Shown piece by piece: positions 32,554 through 45,223 of a DNA stretch of 64,000 nucleotides. The notes beneath the pieces are model-generated. The model searched no databases. It saw only the letters and a program-made list of their open reading frames with translations, and was not told the DNA's origin. The DNA is from Gremmenia infestans. Taxonomy: Eukaryota; Ascomycota; Leotiomycetes; Helotiales; Hamatocanthoscyphaceae. Numbering within the stretch: the stretch's first letter is position 1; the number at the start of each line of letters is the position of its first letter. Made by a program: the position numbers and the translations under genes. The stretch spans positions 1 to 64,000 of the forward strand of contig JAFEVB010000001.1 of assembly GCA_032629725.1 (NCBI GenBank), written 5' to 3'.

Positions 32554-33787
32554 CTACAGATTTCCTCGCTTGGATTGCTCCCGCTCGACAGCTTCAAAGA
32601 GAGCCTTAAAGTTTCCCGCTCCAAAACCATCAAAATTATTCCTTTGGATAATCTCTAAGAACACTGTCGGTCGGTCCATGAGAGGTTTAGTAAATATTTG
32701 AAGCAGATAACCTCCTTCGTCAAAATCAACCAGGATATCCAACTCCTGGAGCGCATCTAAACTTTCATTGACCTTGACGCCTGAACTCTTCAGCCGAGCC
32801 CCGAGGTCGACATAGTATGTCGCGGGAACGGTGATGAACTTTACCCCACGCTCCTTCAAACTTCCTACAATTCGCACAATATCTGTGGTCCGAAAGGCTA
32901 GATGCTGGATACCCGCTCCATCGAAGAATTGCACGAACTCCTCAATCTGTGATTGTTTCTTGCCCGGAGCAGGTTCATTAATCGGCATTTTAACGACTCC
33001 GCTACCCGGGGATGCCATGACAACCGAATTCATGGTTGAGTACTCTGTCATTAGATTGCGGTCATCCACTGTCCAAAATCGACGAAAGCCTAGGCATTGC
33101 TCATAACTGTAGCCAGGTTAGTAAGAGCCACCAGATAGTCCGCAGGTCTCCTCACAAGTTACAAGTAGCTTCAAGGTTGCCCCAGTCTTGATTGCCAACA
33201 CAATGATCAATCTCTTCAAGTTGAATTGTTGGGAGGAACTTCTCAATAGGATCATTCTCCGTCACAGCTTGAAAGCCAGGTAGGAACTTCCCGGAATAGC
33301 CTCGACGAGAGATAAAAGTATGTGTCGTATCTCCAAAAGCCTGGATGGTAGCATTCATTAGAACTCCATCGTCTGTTTCCACAGTTTTCGGGTCCTGAAC
33401 GCTCTTTGCACCGGACGATAAAACCCTACTAAATAGAGCGTGAACGTCGTCGACCTCGAAAGCGACATCCTTGACCGCATCTCCGTGTCTTTCCAAATGC
33501 GCGTGAATATTGCGCACGAGCTTCCTCTCAGCAGGTGACACTGACGCACTTTCCTCAAGAGCAGAATTGCTCCTAATAGCGCACGTGAGAACGAACTTCA
33601 CACGGTTGTTGCTTACGACATAGGAAGTAGTACAGCGGCAACCGGTCTCCAAGCCTTGATACGCGACTACTTTGAAGCCCATGCGGGTCACATACCAAGA
33701 AGCGGCTTGTTTAGCGTTGCCCACATACCAAGTTGCATGGTCGTACCCTCGATAAATGTCCTGATTTTCAAATGAAGAGGCCGGCAT
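32554..33787 (-). CDS. hpd: 4-hydroxyphenylpyruvate dioxygenase
   Basis: Exons 33787-33156 and 33106-32554 give 394 residues, the normal length. The N-terminus has YRGYDHATWYVGNAKQAASW. The three iron ligands are the His of EEIDHCVGN (about 195), the His of IQHLAFRT (about 279) and the Glu of FLEIIQRNN (about 362). GFGAGNFKALFEAVE is the C-terminal gate helix. The enzyme converts 4-hydroxyphenylpyruvate to homogentisate in tyrosine catabolism and supplies pyomelanin precursors. No homogentisate dioxygenase or fumarylacetoacetase lies nearby, so this may be an accessory paralogue outside the usual tyrosine cluster. The neighbour is a TTC36-like gene. Confidence 0.95.
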
Positions 33788-35175
33788 ATTTTCTAGTGTA
33801 GCATTTGGTGCTATGAGCAGTACGTGATCGAGAGGAATATGAAGTTAACAGCCTCAGGAAATTTCAATTTAGAATAAAAGGAGACACAAAATACTAATGC
33901 TTTTCTAGGAGGTAGCTGTACGTATTATCAAATCTTTTGCCTGATAAGAGAACTTTTACACAGGTGCGAGATTGGTCCAAGGTAATGAAGTTATGATACG
34001 TGGGGTGAGAGCATCCCAGTCTTTTCATTTTGGAAACAGAAAACCCCCCTCTCCAGTAATAATTCAATATCCGTTATCTTGGGGCCTGCTTTCTGCCACT
34101 CCATCCAAGGCTTACGGTCAGGCAAATGGAGTCTGGCACTTCTAGACTGGCAAAACAAGGTTTGTGAATAATGGCAGGCCCCAGGACATGCATCCAAGTA
34201 AAGGCATATAGAGACTTATCAAGGAACGAGTTTTGTAATCCTGAACCTTATTTACACTAGTTAGCTACCTCAACCTGCTTTTATTGCGCTAACCAGAAAT
34301 TGATACTTCAGGAGCATGTTCTGTTAAACTCCCCAAGACAAGAACAAAATCCTATGATACTAATAATATATGGAGCTAGCGATGCAAAAACAGAACCGTT
34401 CCATGCTATTAGTATAGTCAGAATACTAGTCTTATTAGACCAAGTCTAGGAATTTTCAATACCGGTAAAACTAATTGCATAATATGCATTAAAGCTAGGA
34501 ACATTGCATATAATCTTAAACTGAACGAGTAAGGCTATGAACATGATTTCTTACACCTCGGCGACCCTCATCAGCTTAGATTTACGTATTTCAATTTGAT
34601 TGGGAGCATAGCAGATACTGTAGATACTAAACAGTGATTGCTGCAAGTCATATGCATGAAGCGGCATGTGAAGGATTGCATAGCGCCGACTCTCAGGGGT
34701 TGAATTTATGTAAATACAGAACGAAGTAACACCGGCAGAGCAGCCGATCAGTTTGAAAGATCGGTGGGTGACTACATACAGACCACTTTTGCACCATAAG
34801 CGAGCGTCACTTTCCTCTTCTAGTTCATGTAGGTATAGATCGACCATTTGCATGTCTGTAGACCTTGCTGCCATACTACGGCAAATGCTCTTACCGTACG
34901 GCGTAGCATCTGTCTCAAAGTATGCTGCTCTTGAGTGCGGCGTAGCCAAAAGTATTCTGATATTTATAGAACGAATATCAAGTTACTCACGCTATTCTAC
35001 AAAGTAGGGTGACTTCAGCAGCTTAGTGCTGATGGATCTTTAGAGCTCACAAGTTTATTGGTAGTTATTTTAGCATAAAGTTCCGTACTGAACGTTCTAT
35101 GATAACTTCAGATCGCATGCAGCTGTTAAGGGGGAAAGGGAAAAATCAGATAGAGAATCAGGGGTCGCCTGCGGC
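33788..35175. other. gene-poor spacer
   Basis: 1.39 kb, AT-rich in 34270-34540. A minus-strand frame ending at 34551 stays open for 132 codons but starts with TTG; its first ATG leaves about 107 codons and I recognise nothing in it. No other feature is seen. Confidence 0.45.
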
Positions 35176-36787
35176 TTATGGGCTGCTTGTCCAGGTCACC
35201 GATTTCGTCTGCACCCACTCTTCCAATCCGAAATTACCATTAAATCTACCGTAGCCACTTTCCTTAACTCCACCATGCGGCAAACTGGGATCATCATGGA
35301 CAGTCATCTTGTTGATGTGCACAGCCCTAGATATGTCAGATATACAGCTTCCCGAACAGCATTCACTACCTATGGGACTGAACTTACCCAGATTGAATGC
35401 TCCTTGCAACGCGCAGGCCTCTCTCTAGAGATCGAGTAAACACAGCCGCTGAGAGACCATACTTCGTGTCATTTGCAACCAAAATGGCCTCTTCTTCGCT
35501 TCCAACCGTGATCAAAGAAACCGAAGGGCCAAATGACTCTTCATGGAACAGGTCCATGTCATTATTTACTCCTGTAACGACAATTGGGCGCATGCGAGTT
35601 GCTGACTCCTCCTTAGCATTGAGATCACCTAAGAGAATCTTTGCTCCTTTCTCCACGGCATTAGAAATGAGTCTATGGTTCTTTGCGATAGCTGCCGATG
35701 TTACCAGGACCGGAGCCGGCTTGCTAGGAGGAAAGACTTGATTAACGGTTGCGGCAAACGCCTCTGAAAACGCCGCGGCGATGGACTCGTGTATAATGAT
35801 CCTTTCTGTGGTCATACAGATTTGGCCGCTCTATTCAAAGATTAACAGGACTATTCGCACAGCGCACTAGTCTTTTATCTTCATATAACTTACGTGGAGA
35901 AAGGCCCCAATTGCGCACTGCAAGGCAGCATTTTCTATGTCAGCGTCCTCGAGAACGATGGCGCCTGCCTTTCCTCCGAGCTCAAGAACACATGGTTTGA
36001 CGTTTTGCCCGCACAACGTGGCAATGATTTTCCCTACGCTTGTGCTTCCTGTAAAGTTGACTTTTTTCACGGCAGGATGCTCAATCAACGCCTTCGTGGT
36101 AGAGGCAGCGTCCGAGCGGGCACAAGTCAAGAAATTGAGAGCGCCTGCAGGGAGACCAGCTTCTTGGAAGACTGAGACAATAGACCACATGCAGCGAGGG
36201 GACAGCTCGGACCCCTTGAGAACGACTGTGTTACCAGTGGCAAGAGCATAGATGATAGCTCGTACACCTAGGTGGTAAGGGGCATTCCTAAAGTCCAAAA
36301 ATCAATAAGGTGTATGTGTGGCCAAGGCAGGGTGTAATAACCATGGAGCAAATCCAACCACAACACCGTACGGCTCTTTATAAATGATGGCATTCGCGTT
36401 TTCGTCCCTAAGAGCCGGTACAACTGAAGTGACAGTAACAATTCGTCCTGCAACATCTCGAATCATCTCCCAGGCTGATGGTACAGTGCCATTGTCAGCC
36501 CAATCTTCAAGAGAACCAGTCTCACTCCTCATATAAGTCGAGAATTCGTCGGTCCTCTTCTCGAAGATTTCGGCTGCTTGGAGGAGTATATCTCGTCTCT
36601 GGGCGGCCCTTAGGCTGGACCAGGTGGGAAAAGCTGCTTGTGCAGCGTCGCAGGCCTCATTGGCTTCATTGACTGTTGCCGTAGAGCTTTGCCAGAGAAT
36701 GTTGCCTGTGGACGGATCCTGCACATCGAAAGTAGTTGTTGTTCGGACTTCACGTCCGTTGATGATTAAAGGCACAGTATAGCCCAT
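35176..36787 (-). CDS. aldehyde dehydrogenase (2), salicylaldehyde/vanillin-type
   Basis: Exons 36787-36342, 36287-35894, 35830-35388 and 35326-35176 give 477 residues. The start is the ATG of GYTVPLIINGREV; the longer frame upstream begins with TTG. FTGSTSVGK and LELGGKAGAIV are the cofactor and Glu motifs, and SGQICMTTERI carries the catalytic Cys near 285. The end VKESGYGRFNG is complete. The shape (NGREV start, about 480 residues) is that of fungal salicylaldehyde or vanillin dehydrogenase-like proteins, which oxidise aromatic aldehydes. The gene is clearly different from aldehyde dehydrogenase (1). A role with aromatic intermediates next to HPPD is possible but not shown. Confidence 0.92.
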
Positions 36788-38193
36788 TGTCTCGTCTGTA
36801 GAGGATAAATATAACGGTTGCAAGTTATTCTGCGGTGATTGTCTTCCCAGTCAACGTGAGGTTCAACGATCATAGGGAAAATTATCAGAGCCAACAGTAG
36901 ATCGAGACCTTTGCCACATGTGAAATCGGGCTAGCTTAATAAAATTTTAGGAACGGAACGCATCTGGAATTATGGAGGGCGTGCCCCAGCCTTCCGTACT
37001 ACCTGCGTAGATTTCACTCTAAACATATAGGGTGGTACTGCATCGCTTGTTCCTCCTGAATACCTTCCAGGTTAGCGCTATGACTGGTAAATCCTTTCCC
37101 CTTTAAGCTATTATTGCGATATTTGAACGTCACAGCCCCTATACGTAAAGAACCTAGGAGCATTTAAGATTAGAAAAAGTAGATATTAAATGCTATATAT
37201 AATTGTCTTTTAAATCCAAGTATTATATCTTACTTCTAATCTTTTTTTAATTATAACTTCTTCTATCAAAACTTATACTAGAAGCTTTCAAGCACCCCAT
37301 ACTACCGAAGGATGCGTGTAGTGGGCAAGCATTATCCTGCAGCGGGTAAAGTGGCATGAATTACGTAGTATTAGAGTCAGGGATCCTAAGATTTTGGGGA
37401 ATTTCAGTCACCCAGGCTGGTGGAAGACGGGTTGAATATTGTACGTTCATTCGCGCGATTACGAAGTACTATGCAGAAGACTATGCGAGATAAGGGGGCT
37501 TCATAGGCAGGTGGAGCATATTCAGTCGACCTCGTCGACATGAAGAGGGGGGCAGAGGCAGAGAAAAGTCCGGGGGAGCGACAAGGTTCATTATCAACTA
37601 CGCGGAGTAGGGAGTACCAACATAAGCATCGGGCAGGGGCTATTCACCCCTGCTGCCCACACCCGCTTTTGGGCATATCCCCCGTACAATCCGCCTTCGT
37701 ACATTGCTGTAAGGGAAGGGCGTAGCAGGGTTGGATTTCAATACCGGTATACGAATATTGTTGGATTGGGATTTAATAGACTGTTGGTCTTTCCCTCATC
37801 TGATATGCGGCCTGCATGTGGACACACAACTCATGCATCAGACTGCAAGGAAGTACAAGTAGTTCTTCATCGTGGACGGCCCCGGGAGTAGGGATTCCAC
37901 TCTCCGGTTAATGCATGGGGAGCTTTAATAGGGGCCCATTGTTCTTTACTTTATTCCCGGCGTGGGGGAAGCTAACGTCAGAGTCCAGACAGACACCTGC
38001 CACGCTTACACATGCCCGACGGCCGAGTATAGAGATATGATTCAGACAGAACGGCAGTTCAGTTCACGGTCAGACTTTCAATTGATACGCCAGATTGCGT
38101 ACACATGGGTTGGAATTGATGCCGAACCCTACCTAAGTAACACTGACACAATCTGCGTCACACAGGCACTTACCAAAACTCCCCCGGGGATGT
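36788..38193. other. gene-poor AT-rich spacer
   Basis: 1.4 kb. The part 37140-37290 is very AT-rich and looks like a decayed repeat. Short frames at 37540 and 37962 are unsupported. Confidence 0.5.
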
Positions 38194-39773
38194 TCATACT
38201 TTCTTCCATTGTAATGCTGCACGAAAGAGGCGGATATCGTTGGATCTACTACGTCTAGCCTGAGGAGAGTTCGTGACTTGAGAACAGTCATTATCGGGTT
38301 GCGACTGCTGGACTTTTCTTGCCCGTATAAACCACATCAATAATGCAGCTCCGACATACAGAATACCAGTAAAGATCTGCGTTGGCAGGTAGGTATTTTG
38401 GCTGCCTTTACGACGAAGTCCAAGGGCAATGAGTTCAGCAACTATTCATTTGTTACCCTCATTGGGATTTAGAGCACCAGCGACAAAACAGAGGAGATTT
38501 GGAACGTACAAGTGCCCGGCAAAGTTTGCAGCAGCCAAAGAGTAGAGAGGATTGAAGGTAGCAATTGTATTCCGAACATCTCTACAGAAACCGGTGCTGT
38601 TGCCTATTCGCGTTGAGCAAAGCGTCTTTGTGTTAGGGTTATAGGAAGACGTACAGCCCAGTTATTTCCCACAAAGAGTCCAGAAAAGATCGCAAAGAGA
38701 ACCACAACTGCGAAACTGCTTGCAGGAATCCAAATGCAAAGACAGGTCAACCCACATGCAAGACTTGCAAAAGCCGTCATGTTGATTCTCCCTACACGAT
38801 CGCTGAAATAACCTACACAGGGTCTTCCAATAGCCTGTGCCAGATTCAGCATTGATCCAATGATCGCACCTTGTTGAGTTGTCAGTCCGATGCTAAGTGC
38901 ATATGCTGGCAGAGAAAACGACAAAATCACATAACCTATAATGCTGAAAACAGACCACGCAGAAAGAGCTAAGAATTCTGCATCTCTGAATAGCCTGTAA
39001 TCAAAGATCTTCTGTACAGCTCCAATCCTCTGGTTCCTATCCTTTATAAAAAAGGCGCAAGTCGAGTTGATGGTAAAGGCAATGATTGCTAGAATCCTGT
39101 ATGCCCATCTCAAAGAAATATTGCGAATGATAGCATTGGCAGCCAGATTGTAGACCAATCCGCCGGTTCCAGCGCCTGCAGATGCGAGGCCCGCTGCCAG
39201 GGAGCGTCTCTTAGTGAACCATTGTGGAACAATACCTATGGTTCCCAGAAAAAGAAACCCCATTCCCCATCCCGAGCAGACGCCTTGGCTGAGGAACAGG
39301 TGCCATATCGATGTCGAGAAGGAAGCCCCAATTAGTGCTGAAGCTTCTAGAAAACTGCCGATAAGCAGAGTTGTCCGAGTGCCATAGATTCGCGTGGTGT
39401 ACGTGACCAACGGGGAGACGAATAATGCTTGGGATATGGAAAGACCGTTTACTAAAGCGTAATCGATGTATGTGGCCCCAGGAAACGTATTTGATGAGAG
39501 ATAGTAGGACAGAAAAATGCCATAACACTGGCTCAAAGTTAGAGTCTAAAATCGTTTCGAGACAGGTAGTAGTACGCCATTTATGCCAAACGTATGCATA
39601 TTCAGAAGGAAAACACAGGCAACACAGATCCAGCTGTAAAGTCCATCTTGAGATGGGTCTAGCTCCACCTCCTTGCTTGTCGGGGCTGAAAGCTCATGGC
39701 TGCCTTTGGCAATGGTCTCCAAGTCACTTGAGGCTTCCGGTAGGATTTCTCCGCTTGGGAGTGGTTGTTGCAT
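38194..39773 (-). CDS. MFS transporter, monocarboxylate (MCT/SLC16-like) type
   Basis: Exons 39773-39576, 39527-38655, 38603-38510 and 38441-38194 give 470 residues. DGLYSWICVACVFLLNMHTFGIN opens helix 1, and NTFPGATYIDYALVNGLS and SQGVCSGWGMGF follow. YFSDRVGRINM is the MFS loop motif. Splicing restores APVSVEMFG and YLPTQIFTGILYVGAALLMW, the usual last helices. There are about twelve helices. Fungal members move monocarboxylates or related organic acids, or are of unknown role. The N-terminus is cytosolic and acidic. Partner genes are unclear; aldehyde dehydrogenase (2) is the nearest enzyme. Confidence 0.9.
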
Positions 39774-40956
39774 GATACTTTTCAAGTTCAAGAAACCAAA
39801 GCGATGATGTAGGGGACCACTTGGAAATCCGCGATAGAAAGGATTTTGCCCGAAATAACGATATAGAAAATTTCCACTTTATTCATCGGAAGATAATGGT
39901 TTATTCGGGACTATGCCGAAAAATGCAAAAAGCGCTGGAGGTACTCTATACCTCTGCAGCTAGCTTTCCATACCGTAACGAACCCCCGTATCTTACAGGC
40001 GCATGTGAAATAGCACGTACTAGGATACAGAGTACCATCGACAAAACCAGGGGTCCTTAGACTAGGATTAGAGAAATCGGCCTTATCCTTGAATCCCGTT
40101 AAAGGATCAATATTACTAGTTTGGGTGGCGTGCAGCCTAACGTTATGCGCAATCAATTTAAGTTACAGGATATCACTATGAATCCATGATGTGCATACTA
40201 TAGTATGAGGTCGAATCGCGCTTCTGTGCTTATATTATAAGGTGGGCTTTTTATACTTAATGGCGTCTAGTTTTACACATAATAAGTGCACTTCAACTTG
40301 ATGAGAAGTATATTCTATCTTCAAAGTTACGTGAGGATATTTATTATAAGATTCTAATAAGTTGCTAGTACGTATAAGTATTATTTCCTTCTTAAAAGAA
40401 GAGATACTACTATCACTTGACCCTTATTACCCCTTTTTGCTTTGCGGCCTTCTAAAGAAAAGGTTAATTTTAAACCTATTATGGAAGTCATAAGTATAAC
40501 TGCGAAACATGCGATTTGACGGAGAAAAAGCGTTGCCCCTTGCGTAGCAGGGAAGTGGAAAGTTGGAAGTAACATCCGTCAGGGTGCTCACGTACTTCTA
40601 GGGATTAGTTTGGCAAATCAATACAACGCTGCGGCATTAGAAATATGAAAATCTGAGAGAGTAAATGCGGCGTAGAGAGCTTATAAGTTGATTGGCTGAG
40701 ACACTTGATACTATCGCACATCTAACGTCCCAGAAAAAGAAAGCCTGTAGGTAGTACGGCGGCGTCCACTTTCAGTATTTCACTGTTGAGGTTTTGGTTA
40801 ACTTCGAACTCCATGCTTGGAATGCTTCATAGTTTCTACCCTGCGCTGCTATTTTAAACAATCTAGATCCTCTCAACTGTATTTATTCGATCTGGTATTT
40901 CTACAGTTCTACTTCATAGTGTGACCAACATTTCGATCTATCAACTCCTGGCAGCA
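39774..40956. other. divergent intergenic, partly decayed repeat
   Basis: 1.18 kb. The part 40190-40460 is AT-rich with TTATAAG-type words, as in repeats eroded by RIP. The remainder is promoter space for the transporter and the rhodopsin-like gene. Confidence 0.45.
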
Positions 40957-42345
40957 ATGAGTGTCAATCTTGCAGATAATTATCAGCCTTTAATATTAAG
41001 AACAACCATTGCTATTTCCGTTCTCGCAACCGTCGCAGTTGTTCTTAGACTTATTTCCAGGAGAATTAAAGGGAACAATTATGCGTTGGACGACTTGCTA
41101 GTAGTGATGGGACTGGTAAGATAAGAGAATCATTCCCTAAATTTGTTCTAACAGCATTCAGGTTGTATCTTGGGGTTGTCTGGGGCTCGGAATCTATAGT
41201 AACCGCCTATTCTCCACCATCCAATAGATTATTTCGGCTGATGGGAAAAAAGTGGTAAATAATGGCGTCGGAAAACATACACAGCTCGCTTCTAAAGAGA
41301 ACGTAGAAAATTTCCTGAAGGTATTTTCTTTTCAGAGCGAAAGAGTGTGAATTTCCCGGCTGACTCAACGACACAAGGCTCTCTTTGCTTACGAAATCGT
41401 ATACTTCGTCACTCTCGCCTTTACGAAACTGTCGATACTTGCGTTCTATACACGGATATTCCGGACACCGAAATTCCTGATTGTCGCAAAAATCATGGTG
41501 GGTGTGGTGATAGCATGGCTCTTTGCAACAACCTTGGTAGCCATCTTCTCGTGCAACCCGGTAGATGCTTTCTGGACACAAGCTCCTGGTTCGAAATGCA
41601 TTGTTTCAGAGCATTTCTATATCGGCAATGCCATTCCCAACATTATAACAGATCTCATCATCCTTGCGCTTCCAGTCAAGATGATTTGGCAACTCCACAC
41701 ATCAAAGGCGGATCGAATTGCTCTTACGTTCATATTTCTGCTTGGTAGCTTGTGAGTACTACTATGACATTTCATGATTGAATTGATCTGGGCTGACATC
41801 AGGTTTTTGATGATAGTGTTGTTATTGCGAGCGTTATTCGTTTGTCGCAACTTCATCAAGTAAATAATCCTGATATTCTCTGTGAGTTAGTCCCAAAAGG
41901 ACCCTGATGGGTCCCACAAGCCGTAGTGCAAATTCATCTAATCTAAAAAAATTTAGGGGGCTTCAACCTTACGGTTATCTGGTCATCAATCGAGCCCTCA
42001 GTTGCTGTTATCAGCGCTTGTCTTCCCACTCTGCGACCTCTTGCAGAATTCATTTTACCAAGTCAATTCAGGTCTCGGAGTTTCAAGGAAGCTTCCGGTA
42101 ATCGCCGAGGCACTGAGCTTATATCCAAATCTGCAATGAATCCACGACCTGACCAGATGGATCCAGCAAGGAGAGGGGAGAATGGCTATTGGGTCCACAC
42201 GAATAGTGAGCCGATACAACTCACGTCAGTTGGTGCTGGTGGTGCAAGAAGAGGCCCTTCAATGGATCTTAAAGGTGGATCTTCTCAATCACAAGAAATT
42301 CGTGTGAATACCGACATCAAGGTTTCTACCTCGTCAATAGTCTAG
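40957..42345 (+). CDS. rhodopsin-like seven-helix membrane protein (PTH11/SAT4-type)
   Basis: Six exons close in frame: 40957-41115, 41162-41198, 41253-41320, 41378-41751, 41817-41881 and 41957-42345, giving 363 residues. Helix 1 is TIAISVLATVAVVLRLISRR, followed by ALDDLLVV. The loop NNGVGKHTQL is typical, and ALFAYEIVYF..TKLSILAFYTRIF is helix 3. CNPVDAFW..GSKC holds the conserved Cys pair, ISACLPTLRPL is helix 7, and the tail is Ser/Gly-rich. The domain (DUF3468) is found in SAT4 and in PTH11-like proteins; most members are of unknown function. Several introns are short and one acceptor had to be chosen (41816 rather than the AG at about 41811), because it alone preserves FVVIASVIRL. Confidence 0.83.
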
Positions 42346-43132
42346 AGCAAAAGACTGATGCTCTTCTTATTTTCTATGAGATGCAATTTGCCCCATGTAC
42401 TATAGTTAGTTTGACTAGATCAAATGTATAATTGAGACTGACGCATCTAAGATTAACTTCAATATACGACCTGACATACAAATTTACAATATTTCGAAGC
42501 TTTTATAATATAAAAGACTGGACCACCACACAACAGCCCGCACTTAATTTTTTATATCACATATAAAGCAGTAGCATATTTACCCTTGTAAAGACTACAG
42601 TATTTAACAAACGGTAACCTCACCTAGAGTCGCAATATAAGAGGCTAGCAAAAGTGCCGAATGTCGCGGATCTTTTCTCAATAGGAAACGGATATTTTTA
42701 CGCTGCCACTTGCATTGTGATATCTGCATCTAAGCGGCGAGCATAGCTGCAGGCTTCACCAAACATCCCTTTCTAGAAAGAAAGCCGCGATACCCCCCTT
42801 GCTAAGTAGTTTTAGGGTAGCATCAAGCCCGAAATAATACAGTTTCATAATCTGACACTAGTTCGTTCATTACTAAACTTTGAGACGATTAACATAGTAT
42901 ATAAGAGTGGTTAGTGGTATATATTATTCAGGTATCAAAAGCAGCTAGGTAAAAAAGCCAAATGGGGAAGTGCAGCTCGGAGCCAAGGGCCAGGGAAGGT
43001 GGGGGTGTTTCAACCTTTTGCGCCCAACTATAGAAGACTTTCGCATCCTACCCTACCTGATAAAGACTGAAAATTTGACGAGGTTTCCTCAGCCTACTTT
43101 GTGCCATTCGGTTTTTTATCAAGTGGTTAAGC
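42346..43132. other. AT-rich spacer and O-methyltransferase promoter
   Basis: 787 bp, very AT-rich in 42400-42620. TATATAAG at 42898-42905 lies about 230 bp before the O-methyltransferase ATG and may be its TATA box. Confidence 0.45.
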
Positions 43133-44646
43133 ATGCTTCCAGAAGATATGACCAGAATCGCCGAGTTGGCATCAATAATCTTAGAACAGACAACAAACAT
43201 CGACAAGTATTTGAAGTCCAATGGCATCCCAACTCCGTCATTCAAACTCGATGCAGCGGTGGAGCCCGCATTCCCGGAACAAATCATCGCTGCTAGGGAT
43301 GTAGTCCTTGATGCGAACATGGAGCTCAGCGAGCTGCTTCTGGGCCCGAGGCAAACCTTCGTTGAGTATCAGGTTGGACTCCCTCTGCAGGCCTTAAGGA
43401 TCAAACGAAATGTCACTCAAAGAAGAGAATCTAACAGATGTCTAGTACAACTACTTCGTTAGCATGCAAGCATTGTACCGATATAAAGTAGCTAGCGCTT
43501 TTCCGGTTGGGAAAGAGGCAACTTTCGCTGAAGTTGCGAAGAATTGCAATTGCAGCGAGGATACTATTTCTCGTATCCTTCGACATGCTATCACGAACCG
43601 AATATTCAAGGAAGTCAGAAAAGGTGTCATTGCGCATACAGCTACATCGAGAGTTCTTGCCGAAGATCCTTTATTCCAAGATTATGTTGGCATGAGATGT
43701 GAAGAAATGTGGCCTGCAGAATTACACGTATGTTATAATTACACCCATTGATTGTTTAGTATAGGAATCTGACGAAAATAGACATTGCCTGCAATAACGA
43801 AATGGCCCGACTCACAAGATCCAGCGGAAACGGTGGGTTCTGACTCAAAAGTCCACGACTTGAATTGAACTAACTATTTTTGTGGGGATTTTCTCTAGCA
43901 AACGATAGCCTGGATACGATGTATAACATAATGGCGAAGGACCCAACAAGGGCAAAGCGCTTCTCTGGTGGGATGGCTTTCCGCCTCACCGGGTCTACCT
44001 TGAAACTCGACTTTCTCGTTGACCACGGACCATGGGGCCTTCTTCCAGCCGGAGGAACAGTCGTGGATATCGGAGGATCTCACGGGCAGGCCGTGCTTGC
44101 CATTGCGAAGAAATACCCATCCCTTCATTTCGTGGTCCAAGATCTCCCATCAACAATCGCTGCCCGTCGACCCATTCCCGAGGGATCCACCACCGCTGAT
44201 ATATCCTTTCTGGCCCACGATTTCTTCACGCCACAACCAGTGGCGAATGCTGAAGTTTATCTCTTTCGCTGGATCTTTCATAACTGGCCCGATAAATACT
44301 GTCTGCTTATCTTGGAAAACCTAGTGCCGGCGCTCAAGCCGGGGGCACGCATTATTGTTAACGAGATATGTTTGCCGGAACCCAACACCATGTCCACTCG
44401 ACGGGAAAGGAGGCTTCGGTTTGTAATTCCCAGTTCTGTTTTAGCTCCCCTTTGGCTTATAATGATTTCCGTAGGAGTATGGATATAGGCATGTTGACGT
44501 TGCAAAATGCTCGGGAACGGAATAGGGATGATTGGATCAGCCTATTTAAGCGCGCCGACGAGAGATACCACTTCGTGGGTGTTACTGAACCTGAAGGCTC
44601 GGATCTTGCAATCATCGAGTTTGTTTGGCAAGTCAATATAGATTAG
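43133..44646 (+). CDS. SAM-dependent O-methyltransferase (plant caffeate-type, family 2)
   Basis: Proposed exons are 43133-43372, 43446-43727, 43782-43836, 43899-44418 and 44475-44646, giving 422 residues. A winged-helix dimerisation region (FAEVAKNCNCSEDTISRILR) comes first. The SAM motif is VVDIGGSHGQAVL, then FVVQDLP. FHNWPDKYCLLIL carries the catalytic His, and RIIVNEICLPEPN follows. Such enzymes methylate phenolic hydroxyls in secondary metabolism. The junction of exons 3 and 4 is doubtful. The family expects TGFSLAND, which is present in the DNA right after a GG where AG is needed (43884-43885). My joining uses the next AG (43898) with a weak donor. The gene may be recently damaged. Confidence 0.75.
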
Positions 44647-45223
44647 TGGAAGGAGATGGATATATAATACCAATCCAGCGCAGAGTCAATAGTGACTACG
44701 GTACAGCTTATATTTGTTCGATGCTTAATAAATCTTTTCAGTGATTGTTTCTCTTTGCCTTTGAACGTATGTACTCTATCTCAACAAAGTCTTGATATGA
44801 TAACACGAAACATATAGGGAGTGAAGTCCCAGGAAACCAAGAATAACGTATCTATCAACCGTAAGTGATTCTCGACCCAAACAGCCGTGGAAGCAGCGTT
44901 CGCGTTGATAGGCTAGGCCGACAGCTCGTTATTCCTTAGCGCCTCTGCCCCTTAATTAAGCGAGCGCGGATTGCTGAACGCTACAGACAATGGATTTAAG
45001 AACGTGCATGACAGTGCTGCTCTACCCGATAAGATAAAGTATCAAGTGGTAAATGCACTGGGCCACGTTTCTGCCGCCTTTAAGAATGCAAAATCATATT
45101 TCCCGACTGAAAGAGGAACGGCATCTCGGCAATTCTCCTTCTGTTTATAACTATGTATGAAGGGACTAAGCGTCCTAAATATTCAAATCCTACTCGTAAC
45201 TCATACAGCTAGTCCAGTCAGCC
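44647..45223. other. convergent intergenic spacer
   Basis: This lies between the 3' ends of the O-methyltransferase and the MFS transporter. No feature is seen. Confidence 0.55.

Noticed and set aside
41751..41881. Frameshift in the rhodopsin-like gene after helix 5
   Set aside because: Using the acceptor AG at 41815-41816 keeps the frame and gives the expected FVVIASVIRL.
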